Below, one piece after another: positions 9,735-19,177 of a stretch of DNA of 36,368 bases. Each line of letters begins with the position of its first letter. Position 1 is the first letter of the stretch. The DNA is taken from contig SHMU01000014.1 in NCBI GenBank assembly GCA_008080765.1, forward strand, positions 1-36,368, given 5' to 3'. The DNA is from Promethearchaeota archaeon (lineage in GTDB: Archaea; Asgardarchaeota; Lokiarchaeia; Sigyniarchaeales; SOKP01). The translations under genes were made by a program, and so were the position numbers. The notes below the pieces were generated by a model. That model did no database searches. It was not told where the DNA came from and was given only the letters and a program-made list of their open reading frames with translations.

Positions 9735-10280
9735 TTAGAAATTTTTAATAAAATCATCTATTTTATCTTTCAATTCACTTAGATGCATAGAAATGTCTAA
9801 TAAGAACGATTTAAATTGTTCTTTAAGCTCATTATCCTCTTGAACCATTATTTCGGGAGTCATTGCGGGTTCTTGAGAAGGTAGTCCCGGTTCTAAACCA
9901 GATTTAGTTTCAGTTTCAGCTTCAACAACATGTTCTGGTATAAATTTAGGTGCCTCCTCTTCAAATGTCTCTTCAGTAGCTTCAAGCAATTGCGCTTCAG
10001 ATAAATTTGGAAATTGTTCCGGTTCCGCTCCACTTTCGACCACTTCTATAGATGCTCCATAGAGTTTTTTTCGCGATTTAATTTTAGTAGCACTTACACC
10101 CGCATGATAACGGTCGATCATACTTGAATTAGAGCCGCTCCATATCCAAATTTTCGGTCGCTTGGCATGAGTGTCCAGTATAATATATATTTTTTCTTCA
10201 TTTAGATCGGTATTATCTACTGGTATAATATCTTTCCCACTCACCGTATAGATCATTAAACTCATTTCTTCTCTTTTCAC
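9735..10280 (-). CDS. Single gelsolin-like domain protein with acidic linker and C-terminal helix
   Basis: KIYIILDTHAKRPKIWIWSGSNSSMIDRYHAGVSATKIKSRKKLYGASIEVVESGAEPEQF matches the gelsolin repeat pattern (YiiD...I.vWiG..a....r..A...A......I.vVe.G.Ep..F). Confidence 0.72.
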   Translation of the reverse strand: MKREEMSLMIYTVSGKDIIPVDNTDLNEEKIYIILDTHAKRPKIWIWSGSNSSMIDRYHAGVSATKIKSRKKLYGASIEVVESGAEPEQFPNLSEAQLLEATEETFEEEAPKFIPEHVVEAETETKSGLEPGLPSQEPAMTPEIMVQEDNELKEQFKSFLLDISMHLSELKDKIDDFIKNF

Positions 10281-10284
10281 CTTT

Positions 10285-11268
10285 TTATAATTTTATTATT
10301 CGACTTGCCCAATTATTAATTCTATTTTTAAATTCTTTTATTTCTGCAATTCCAAGTTCTCGATTAATTTTACTTAGTTCTTGTTCGGCTTTAGAGATAT
10401 CAAAGAGAGCTAAAGAGGTTCCTATATTTAATAAGATACCATCTTTTAGCTGTTCTAATAAGCCTCCTAATTCATTTCCGGTCAATTGTTCGAGGAGAGA
10501 TTTTAATTCATTAAAAATGGTTTTTAGTGTATGATATCTTTGTTCTATATCTTTAGTTTCTAATGATTTTATCCTATCCTCTATTGATTCTTCAGAAACT
10601 TCTGGCGTGACAGCCTCTACTTCGGTGGATGGTTCTATAGACGCCTCTACTGGGCTTATTTCTGTAGCTTTTGGCATAGTCTCGATATCTTCAGCTTGTT
10701 CCACTTGTACGGGTTCAAGCTCGACAGAAGGTAATGGCTCCTCCTCTATAGGCTCCACTGTCACTATTTCTTTAGCCACAAGAGGTTCTGATACTGCTGG
10801 TTGTTCTGCTCCTACAACCGTAGGTGCAATACCCTCTTTTTCTCCCAGAAATCCAAAATCTTTCCCGGGTAACTTTAGAATATCATCTCCAATTTCGGCA
10901 ATTTTTTCTCGAGCTCTTTTTAAGATGTCAATCATTGCCAGTCTTACATATGAAAGATTCATCTCATCCGATCCGAGTGCGAGTAATAATAGATGAGGAG
11001 GAATATCGTAGAGTAATACATATCCTTTATCTCCCTCTATCATCAATTCATTAAGATCTCCATGATTTATTCCGTTTGAAAATTGCCTAAAAGTATCGCG
11101 TAAAACGCCGATTTCCCACAGAATCTCGTCAGGAACTCGAAAAGGAATAGTGCTTTCAATAATGATATCATCTTTAGCATTGATGAAAAAACAACCATTA
11201 AGGTCTGTTACCTTCTCTATCTCTTGAAGAAACTCGATGAGATTATAGTCATGAATCATTTCCGTCAT
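10285..11268 (-). CDS. Roadblock/LC7-domain protein with Glu/Pro-rich linker and C-terminal helical domain
   Basis: N-terminal ~120 aa (LIEFLQEIEKVTDLNGCFFINAKDDIIIESTIP...GDKGYVLLYDIPPHLLLLALGSDEMNLSYVRLAMIDILKRAREKI) fits Roadblock/LC7; then an acidic low-complexity linker and helical C-terminus. Confidence 0.75.
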   Translation of the reverse strand: MTEMIHDYNLIEFLQEIEKVTDLNGCFFINAKDDIIIESTIPFRVPDEILWEIGVLRDTFRQFSNGINHGDLNELMIEGDKGYVLLYDIPPHLLLLALGSDEMNLSYVRLAMIDILKRAREKIAEIGDDILKLPGKDFGFLGEKEGIAPTVVGAEQPAVSEPLVAKEIVTVEPIEEEPLPSVELEPVQVEQAEDIETMPKATEISPVEASIEPSTEVEAVTPEVSEESIEDRIKSLETKDIEQRYHTLKTIFNELKSLLEQLTGNELGGLLEQLKDGILLNIGTSLALFDISKAEQELSKINRELGIAEIKEFKNRINNWASRIIKL

Positions 11269-11269
11269 C

Positions 11270-11680
11270 TTATATATCTGACACCCCCAATGTAAATCCT
11301 TCCAGTAGTTTTTCTAATTCTATGGCGAGATTTGCCATTCCAAAAGCTATCCTGAAGAGGTCTGCTTCCTTGTCGATGATTGTACTTAAAATGGCGGTTG
11401 GTCCCGCATCTTGGATTACGACACGTCCATGGACGCTATTTATGTATAATCGTTGTAAATTACCTTTTCTCAATTGTTCACAGAGATATCTGAAAGTAAG
11501 TTTCACTGCTGCAGAGATTGCCCCAACCAAGATGGGATCAATTTCCCCACCTTCCCACGTGTTGACAATCGGTACCCCTCCGGGGTATTCAATAAGAATC
11601 TGCCCTTGTACATCATCTTGGGAATCTGTAAATTCCCGCATTAAAGATTTTATGTTTTCTAATTGTTCTTCATTTGACAT
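11270..11680 (-). CDS. Roadblock/LC7-domain protein
   Basis: 136 aa; VQGQILIEYPGGVPIVNTW...GNLQRLYINSVHGRVVIQDAGPTAILSTIIDKEADLFRIAFGMANLAIELEKLL. Stop TAA is 1 nt before the next ATG. Confidence 0.75.
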   Translation of the reverse strand: MSNEEQLENIKSLMREFTDSQDDVQGQILIEYPGGVPIVNTWEGGEIDPILVGAISAAVKLTFRYLCEQLRKGNLQRLYINSVHGRVVIQDAGPTAILSTIIDKEADLFRIAFGMANLAIELEKLLEGFTLGVSDI

Positions 11681-11919
11681 ATAATCAGTCTTCTAATGTT
11701 ACTAATTTTTTATAATTAAATTATATTCTAAACCTTTATAATTATTTATAATTTTGATGGTTATTATTTAATGGGAATGGAATACTAAATGTATAAAACC
11801 GAGAATAGCCGCAAATTGGTTTATCAATCAAATTCATTAATAATGAATTTTTTTAGTATTTATTACATAGATCGAATTATTTTAATTAGAGAGAAGTAAA
11901 TTAGAGAGTGTGGTAATGG

Positions 11920-13446
11920 ATGTTTGTAGCGGCACTAGACTTAGGAACGACGGGTTGTAGAACATTTATTTTTGATATTGCGGGGACAATATTGGCATGG
12001 GATTATGAGGAATGGAAGAGTTATTATCCAAAACCTTCTTATGTGGAGCAAAATGCAGAGGTATGGTGGGATGCTATAAAACGAACCATTGATTCTGCTA
12101 TCAAAAAGAGTGGAGTGGATATTGCCGAAATTGTAAGTCTTTCAATTACGAATCAGCGTGAAACTATTGTTCCTGTGGACAAGGAGGGAACTCCCTTGCA
12201 TAATGCGTTGGTATGGCAAGATAGACGCACTACAGAGCAAGTAGACTTTATTAAAGAAAGGGTAGGAGTGGATAAAATATATAAAACAACGGGACTTACC
12301 ATTGATCCCTATTTTTCTGCCACCAAAATACTCTGGTTTAAAGATAATAAACCCGAAATCTACGATAAAACGCATAAATTTCTGTTAGTATCTGATTATA
12401 TCATAAATAAACTTACGGGAAAGTTTTATACTGATTTTAGCAATGTAAGCAGAACAATGCTCTTTGACATTAATAATTTAAGATATTCCGAAGATATCGC
12501 CTCTGAATTAGAAATCGACCTAGATAAGATGCCCGAACCCGTAGAAAGCGGTGTTGATATTGGAGAAATAGTAACAGATGAAACATCATTTGATAGAAAG
12601 ACATTGGTAATTACGGGAGCTGGAGATCAACAGTCCGCAGCGTTAGGAGTAGGCATTAATAAGCCCGGGGATATCAAATGCACCACAGGCACGGGCAGTT
12701 TTATATTGGCATATTTAAAAGAACCTAAATTAGATCCCCAAAAGCGAGTATTGTGTAGTTGTCATGCAATTCCTGGGGCATGGGTTCAAGAGGCCAGTGT
12801 ATTTACAACTGGAGCCGTACTGCGCTGGTTCCGAGATCAAGTAGGGTATATAGAGTGTAAACAAGCAGAGCAAGAAGGTGTCGATCCTTATGATTTCATG
12901 ACGGAATTAGCCAAAGAGTCTCCACCCGGCGCAAATGGTATATTGATGATCCCTCATCTTGTAGGTGCGGGAGCTCCTCATTGGAACCCTTATTCTAAAG
13001 GTCTTATATTTGGTCTCTCTTTAGGTCACGAACGGAAAGACTTGTACAGAGCAATCCTTGAAGGTGTAGTGTTCGAAATAAAGAAGAATATTGAAGTGTT
13101 CAAAATGATTGGAATAGAGCCTCAGCAATTACGGTTGACGGGGGGTGGTTCTCGCTCTGATTTATGGAACCAAATTATGGCAGATATCCTCAATATTGTC
13201 TGTGTAAGAAATGTTGTCGAAGAGGCAACCTCATTAGGAGCTGCAATACTCGCTGCCTCTGGTGCGGGAATCTTTCCCGATATTTCCGAAGCTGCGGATA
13301 ATCTATGCAAAGTTGAGAAAAAATTCATTCCCGATGAGAACAGAAATACCTTTTATAATAAACTGTATACCTTTTCATATGATCTCTATAATATAATTAA
13401 TAATGCTAAATATTATAGGAGATTTGATAATATTTTCAATACCTAA
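11920..13446 (+). CDS. FGGY-family carbohydrate kinase, glycerol kinase-like
   Basis: LDLGTTGCRTFIFD, ALVWQDRRT, GLTIDPYFSATKILWFKDN, DFSNVSRTMLFDI, GAGDQQSAALG, LTGGGSRSDLWNQIMADIL. Confidence 0.88.
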   Translation: MFVAALDLGTTGCRTFIFDIAGTILAWDYEEWKSYYPKPSYVEQNAEVWWDAIKRTIDSAIKKSGVDIAEIVSLSITNQRETIVPVDKEGTPLHNALVWQDRRTTEQVDFIKERVGVDKIYKTTGLTIDPYFSATKILWFKDNKPEIYDKTHKFLLVSDYIINKLTGKFYTDFSNVSRTMLFDINNLRYSEDIASELEIDLDKMPEPVESGVDIGEIVTDETSFDRKTLVITGAGDQQSAALGVGINKPGDIKCTTGTGSFILAYLKEPKLDPQKRVLCSCHAIPGAWVQEASVFTTGAVLRWFRDQVGYIECKQAEQEGVDPYDFMTELAKESPPGANGILMIPHLVGAGAPHWNPYSKGLIFGLSLGHERKDLYRAILEGVVFEIKKNIEVFKMIGIEPQQLRLTGGGSRSDLWNQIMADILNIVCVRNVVEEATSLGAAILAASGAGIFPDISEAADNLCKVEKKFIPDENRNTFYNKLYTFSYDLYNIINNAKYYRRFDNIFNT

Positions 13447-13498
13447 TTTCGACACATACAAAGAATTAGAAGATTGCTTAAAAAGAGAAGGAAAAGCT

Positions 13499-14005
13499 AT
13501 GAAAATTTTAATAACCTATTTTTCACAAACAGGAAACACTGAAAGAGTAGCGAAAAGCTTTAAGGAAGCATTAGCAGAACACGAGGTTGATATCAATCCC
13601 ATCGCCCAACAAAAACCGGATGAATTATCCGATTATGATTTTTTAATACTGGGCTCCGGGATTTATGCGGGGAAAATTCATAAATCAGTAGAAAATTTAA
13701 TTAAAAAAGCGGAAAGACTACCTCCGAAAGTTGCGCTATTTAACACACATTCCAGTATAAGTGCCTATCAACACGGATTTAAAAGAGTCAAGCAAAGATT
13801 AGAAGTGTTAGGAGCAGAACTTATTGGAGAATGGGATTGCCGTGGGGAAAACATTGGAGTTCCCGAGCAAATTATTGAACAACGATTAGCTAATTTACCT
13901 CCTGATGAACGAAAAAAAGCGGAAGAGGATATAGAGGAACTTAAAGGTCGTCCCAATGCAGAAGATTTAGAAAATGCTAAAACATTTGCCAAATCATTGC
14001 TTTAA
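13499..14005 (+). CDS. Flavodoxin-family protein
   Basis: MKILITYFSQTGNTERVAK FMN-binding loop at the N-terminus; internal ATG at 13499 is preferred over the ORF start at 13403, which overlaps the upstream kinase. Confidence 0.85.
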   Translation: MKILITYFSQTGNTERVAKSFKEALAEHEVDINPIAQQKPDELSDYDFLILGSGIYAGKIHKSVENLIKKAERLPPKVALFNTHSSISAYQHGFKRVKQRLEVLGAELIGEWDCRGENIGVPEQIIEQRLANLPPDERKKAEEDIEELKGRPNAEDLENAKTFAKSLL

Positions 14006-14153
14006 TAAAAATCGTTGTATTTATTCAATACCTTCTTTTAACTATGTTTCAATTTTTTTAGAATAATCAATTTTTAGCCCCATACGAAAGTATTAAAACT
14101 TAAATCTACATTATTAAAATAAGTAGATTTAATTAATATGTTGTGAAACACTC

Positions 14154-14744
14154 ATGGAAGAAGAATTTTTAACTCAGTATAATAAAAAACAAGAAAAACT
14201 TGGCACATTAATATATCTTGCATTAGTTGCAGGATGGTTTGTAACGATATTAGGCAGCGTATGGACTCTTGTAAATATCTTTAATCCTGGACAAGGTGTA
14301 CAAAATTTCTTTTCTAAGAATATCGGTTACCTACTCGCGGGGATTTTTGGATTCTTATTTTTTGTGTTCTTCCTATTAGTATTTTTTGTTGGCTTTTACC
14401 GACGCGGTAGGAAAAGAATCTTAAAGATTTTATATACAAAAAAAGAGCTTTCTGCGCAATACAGAGATCGCTTGGGCATTAAAATTGTTGCAGGGGGGTT
14501 TATTATCAGTATATTAGGACTTGTCATTACGATTATTATCGCGATGATTTTAAGTGCTTCCTCAGGTTCCGAAGACAGCGTTCTTATGGCATTAATTTCT
14601 ATCATTACATTATCAACGGGAACCTTGATTCTCACAATCGGGATTTCAATTTTTTTGGTAATCGGTCTCATCCTCTTTCTGACATATACAATCAGGAATG
14701 GATTTTATTTTATCGCAAAGATAATTTACAAAATGAGCGAGTAA
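14154..14744 (+). CDS. Multi-pass (about 4 TM) membrane protein of unknown function
   Basis: 196 aa with four long hydrophobic segments. Confidence 0.65.
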   Translation: MEEEFLTQYNKKQEKLGTLIYLALVAGWFVTILGSVWTLVNIFNPGQGVQNFFSKNIGYLLAGIFGFLFFVFFLLVFFVGFYRRGRKRILKILYTKKELSAQYRDRLGIKIVAGGFIISILGLVITIIIAMILSASSGSEDSVLMALISIITLSTGTLILTIGISIFLVIGLILFLTYTIRNGFYFIAKIIYKMSE

Positions 14745-14871
14745 TCTCACTTTTTCTCTTTTTCTTCTCTTCTCTTGAAGCTTAATTTAGAAAATCGGAA
14801 GGGTATGTCTATTTATATTGAGTGTTACATATCAATATCTAACATTATAATTCATCAAAGAGAATGTAGCG

Positions 14872-16395
14872 ATGTCAATCAAAGTTGGAACAGTGTTTAG
14901 TTATCAAGATCTTCCTGATGTGTCGAATTATCCGTTTATTATTAATAAACAACAAAATAAGCAAATTTTTGTACGTAAAGGGTTATTTGTATTTACAGAA
15001 TCTAAGGAAGGCTTTCTCATTGGAATAGTAGAACGCATCTTACTTCTTAATGAATATTTTTCAGATGGGCTTACAATCAAAGCATATGATGAGAATACCA
15101 ATCTCAATATAATAAAGGGACTATTTCCAAGTGATGATTTTGAATTCGCGATTGCCATCGTAAAATGTCTGGGAATTATTAAGTTCAATGAGGATAATAC
15201 AGAACAAGTGGAAGCTATAAGCAGAATGACCTATCCTGCCAATCCAGGAAGCTCGGTTTATCTTGTAGATGAATCTATCTTAAACCAATTCATAGGATTT
15301 GATACTGAACAAGGATTACTATTAGGAAATGTAAAAGTAACCGAGTTTAAAGCTCTTGTTAATATGGATCGATTGCTCAACAAACATCTTGCAATCTTAT
15401 CTATATCAGGTGGAGGTAAAAGCTATCTCACTTCCGTATTAATTGAAGAGCTTCTTGCGCGGGAAACGGGTACTCCGGTTGTCGTCTTAATTGATGTCCA
15501 TGGTGAATATTTATATCTACAAAACATTTCACAGCTCAAAGAGAAAATCCAAGTATATGATACCACTTATTTTCAAATTTCCACCTCAAAACTCTCCCCT
15601 TGGTCTTTTAAGAAATATGAGCAGCAAATATCTCCTGTACAGATAAGAGAATTATCAAAATATGTACAAGAATTAAAAAATAAAGAAGAAACAAATGGCA
15701 AATATAGTATTTCAGACTTAATTTCACATATTGAAGAAGATCCCGATACTAATAAAAGCACTAAACAAGCGCTAGTTGGTTGGCTCACGGAATTAGATCG
15801 GCTTCATCTCTTCGGAGCTACTGAAAATCCCAATATCAAGAATGCCATCAACGAGGGTAGAATGCTAATATTCTCTTTGGAGAAAGAAATTAATATTAAA
15901 AAAAAACAAATCATCGTCGATTATCTTTGTAATCGATTGTTTTATTTGCGAAGGATGGATAGTATCCCTCCGTTTTTTTTGATTGTCGAAGAGGCTCATC
16001 AATTCTGTCCCGAGGCAGCGCAATCGAAAGCTATTTCAAAATCAATTATTGAGACCATTTCGAGAGAAGGCAGAAAATTTATGGCATGCCTCTGTTTAAT
16101 CAGCCAACGACCTAAAAAATTAAGCACGACTGCGTTGTCTCAAATGAACTCTAAGATGATCTTAAATATAAAAAATCCTTATGATCTCAAACACCTTATG
16201 GACAGTTCAGAATCAATTACCAAAAGATATGCCGATATGATTTCCACTCTAGGTGTTGGAGAAATGTTATTAATGGGTAATGCTATTAACTACCCTGTGT
16301 TTATCGATGTACGAAAGAGAAAGTTCCAATCGAAATCTGAAGATGTAAGCCTTACCGATGTGTGCCTAAGTTGGCAAAAAAAGGAATCAGAGTGA
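14872..16395 (+). CDS. HerA-like (DUF87) ATPase
   Basis: Walker A-like SISGGGKSYL, VLIDVHGEY, PFFLIVEEAHQFCPE (Walker B), ISREGRKFMACLCLISQRPKKLS. Confidence 0.88.
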   Translation: MSIKVGTVFSYQDLPDVSNYPFIINKQQNKQIFVRKGLFVFTESKEGFLIGIVERILLLNEYFSDGLTIKAYDENTNLNIIKGLFPSDDFEFAIAIVKCLGIIKFNEDNTEQVEAISRMTYPANPGSSVYLVDESILNQFIGFDTEQGLLLGNVKVTEFKALVNMDRLLNKHLAILSISGGGKSYLTSVLIEELLARETGTPVVVLIDVHGEYLYLQNISQLKEKIQVYDTTYFQISTSKLSPWSFKKYEQQISPVQIRELSKYVQELKNKEETNGKYSISDLISHIEEDPDTNKSTKQALVGWLTELDRLHLFGATENPNIKNAINEGRMLIFSLEKEINIKKKQIIVDYLCNRLFYLRRMDSIPPFFLIVEEAHQFCPEAAQSKAISKSIIETISREGRKFMACLCLISQRPKKLSTTALSQMNSKMILNIKNPYDLKHLMDSSESITKRYADMISTLGVGEMLLMGNAINYPVFIDVRKRKFQSKSEDVSLTDVCLSWQKKESE

Positions 16396-16659
16396 TTCTT
16401 CCACAATTTTTTTTTTTATAGTCTTCGTATCCTTGTTTAGAATTATTCTTTTTTTATTTTTACTGATTCGAAAGACTTTAATGATGTTAGCAGATTCCAT
16501 CTTCATAAAGATTTCCTGCAAATAAAATTGATTAATATACTTATAGTCTTTCTTTAAGAGTTCCTCAATCCTTCTATCGAGAGCCTCTCCCTTCGAATCG
16601 ATTAATATATCAATTATAGCGTTGATAATGGGGTTTATGTTCCAGTATTTTGTTTTCAT
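16387..16659 (-). CDS. Small basic protein, possibly winged-helix
   Basis: 90-aa ORF, helical with a basic C-terminus; 3' end overlaps the HerA-like gene by 9 nt tail-to-tail. Confidence 0.45.
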   Translation of the reverse strand: MKTKYWNINPIINAIIDILIDSKGEALDRRIEELLKKDYKYINQFYLQEIFMKMESANIIKVFRISKNKKRIILNKDTKTIKKKIVEESL

Positions 16660-16779
16660 TTACCTCACTTGAATAAATTCAGTTAAATTTGATATTCTAA
16701 TTAACTTATAGTTTATAGTAAAATTAATTTTATGGTTTTAAAATAAATTCTAATAGGATGAATAAAATCGAAGGAAAAT

Positions 16780-19023
16780 TTACACGAATAATTTTTCTCC
16801 TTCTTGTCTTTCAATTTTCTTGCGTTTCAGTTTATGACCAAATTCTTCATACCATTGGGTAATTTCAGGAGTAATAGAAGCGGGTACTGATTCTTTTGCT
16901 TTTTTAAAATGCTCCAAAAATACTTTCCGCGCCCGTATATTTTCTCGTAGTGCCTCCATTGCTGCTTCACGGCACCATGATTCAATATCTGCTCCTGAGA
17001 AATCATCGGTCATCTTTACTAAACCTTTTAAATCTTCAAGATTATTAGCCAATGGCATGCTTTTAGTAAAGATTTTTAGGATTGCTAAGCGTTCATTCGC
17101 ATCAGGAGGAGGGATATATAGAATTCTATCGATTCTTCCCGGACGTATTAATGCAGGGTCCAAAATATCGGGTCTATTAGTGGCGGCAATCACGATAATG
17201 TCTTTGGTGACCTCTAAACCGTCAAGTTCGGTTAAGAATTGGGAAAGTACTTTTTCTGTTACTCCAGAATCTGTGGTATAGCGCCCTCTACTGGGTGCAA
17301 TTGAATCAAATTCATCAAAAAATATGATACAAGGAGCTGCCATTTTAGCTTTTCGAAACACTTCTCGTATGGCTTTTTCACTTTCTCCTACCCATTTTGA
17401 GAGAAGTTCAGGTCCTTTTATCGAAATAAAATTGGCTTTACTTTCTGAGGCTACAGCTCGTGCTAAGAGTGTTTTACCACATCCAGGTGGTCCGTATAAT
17501 AAAATACCTCTGGGGGGTTTGATGCCCATTCTTTCGAATATTTTAGGATCGGAAATCGGCCAATCAACAGCTTCAATAAGTTTTTGTTTTTGTTCGTTTA
17601 AGCCACCTACTTCTTCCCAGCTTACATTGGGTATTTCAACAAACACCTCCCGAATGCCTGACGGCATTACTTCCTTTAAAGCTTGAGTAAAATCGTCTCG
17701 AGTGACTTGAATCTGTTCTAATAATTCTGGGTTTATCATCTCTGATTCTAAATTTATCTGTGGGAGATATCTTCGCAGAGCAGACATTGCAGCTTCTCTA
17801 CAGACCGCTGAAATATCAGCGCCAACAAATCCATGTGTTATTGTAGCAAATTCTTTAATTAATTTTTTTTTATTCTCAAGAGGCATGGTTCGGGTATGAA
17901 TTTGAAAGATCTCTCGCCGTCCCTTTTCATTGGGTACTTTTATTTCTATTTCACGGTCAAATCGTCCCGGTCGCCGCAAGGCAGAATCAAGACTATTCGG
18001 ACGATTAGTCGCTCCGATTACTATCACTCTACCTCTACTATGAAGTCCATCCATCAACGCAAGCAATTGAGCAACCACTCGACGTTCTACTTCTCCCGTT
18101 ACTGTCTCTCGCTTGGGGGCTATAGCGTCTATTTCATCTATAAAAATTATTGAGGGGCTCTCTTCTTCGGCTTCTATGAATATTTTTCTTAGTTTTTTCT
18201 CTGACTCCCCATAAAATTTACTCATAATTTCGGGACCATTAATTGAGATAAAATGAGCTTCACTTTCATTGGCTACGGCGCGGGCAAGAAGTGTTTTACC
18301 GCATCCCGGTGGTCCACGCAACAACACACCCTTTGGAGGATCAATACCCAATCGTTTAAATAAGGAGGGATGTCGAAGTGGTAATTCTACCATCTCTCGA
18401 ACTCTTTGGATTTCTTTGTCTAAGCCACCTACATCCTCATAGGTAACATAGGTAGCACCTTTCTCTTCTTCTTCAGTAATACGCTCACTGATGGTTAAAT
18501 TGGTGTCTTGTTTAATAATGCATACTCCTTTGGGTCGTAAATTGATTACTTTGAAAGTAATCTCTCTGCTAATTCCAATGGAAATTAGAATAATATCGTC
18601 TATGGTCACAGGATAATTATTAAGCTTCCTGCGGACGAATGTTTCAAACCGAGGGTTGCTCCGAATCTTTACATTAGCGGGTGCTAACACAACATTTCGT
18701 GCCGGTTCTGCATCCACTTTTCTTATCTCGATTGTATCATCAATACTGGAATTAGTATTCTTTCTGAGTCGTGAGTCGATCCTCACAATTCCCAATCCAT
18801 TATCTTGCGGATAGCTAGGCCACGCAATTCCTGCCGATTCTTTTTTACCCTTTATGGCAATTACATCGCCAGTTTGGATTGATAATCGCTCCATCGTTTC
18901 GGGATCAATTCGAATTATATTTCGTCCGATATCTCGTTTTTTCGCCTTTTGAATTCGGAGCGTAACGCTTTCTGAGGAATTACCCTCATTTTTATCATCA
19001 CCATTACCATTAGACGCATTCAT
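16780..19023 (-). CDS. cdc48: Cdc48/p97/VAT-type AAA+ ATPase (N domain, D1, D2)
   Basis: Two AAA modules: [39 protein letters not shown] and [39 protein letters not shown], with [12 protein letters not shown] / [12 protein letters not shown]. Confidence 0.95.
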   Translation of the reverse strand: MNASNGNGDDKNEGNSSESVTLRIQKAKKRDIGRNIIRIDPETMERLSIQTGDVIAIKGKKESAGIAWPSYPQDNGLGIVRIDSRLRKNTNSSIDDTIEIRKVDAEPARNVVLAPANVKIRSNPRFETFVRRKLNNYPVTIDDIILISIGISREITFKVINLRPKGVCIIKQDTNLTISERITEEEEKGATYVTYEDVGGLDKEIQRVREMVELPLRHPSLFKRLGIDPPKGVLLRGPPGCGKTLLARAVANESEAHFISINGPEIMSKFYGESEKKLRKIFIEAEEESPSIIFIDEIDAIAPKRETVTGEVERRVVAQLLALMDGLHSRGRVIVIGATNRPNSLDSALRRPGRFDREIEIKVPNEKGRREIFQIHTRTMPLENKKKLIKEFATITHGFVGADISAVCREAAMSALRRYLPQINLESEMINPELLEQIQVTRDDFTQALKEVMPSGIREVFVEIPNVSWEEVGGLNEQKQKLIEAVDWPISDPKIFERMGIKPPRGILLYGPPGCGKTLLARAVASESKANFISIKGPELLSKWVGESEKAIREVFRKAKMAAPCIIFFDEFDSIAPSRGRYTTDSGVTEKVLSQFLTELDGLEVTKDIIVIAATNRPDILDPALIRPGRIDRILYIPPPDANERLAILKIFTKSMPLANNLEDLKGLVKMTDDFSGADIESWCREAAMEALRENIRARKVFLEHFKKAKESVPASITPEITQWYEEFGHKLKRKKIERQEGEKLFV

Positions 19024-19177
19024 GTTTGGTTTTAAGTAATAATCAGATGTTATTATAAATTATGTTTTAAGTTATATTTGAGCAAATATTTCCTTGAGTA
19101 AAAATTTTTGCTTTTAATTTTAAAATAATAAATTTAAAATAATGGAAAATATGTTGTTTTAGTTTACTTCTCCTCGA

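Noticed and set aside
10607-10996. Plus-strand Ser/Thr/Gly-rich 129-aa ORF
   Set aside because: Antisense shadow of the Glu/Pro-rich linker of the Roadblock protein at 10285-11268.
17324-17686. Plus-strand ORF of 120 aa (and other ORFs at 17057-18153)
   Set aside because: Antisense to conserved Cdc48 AAA domains; no start context or family features.
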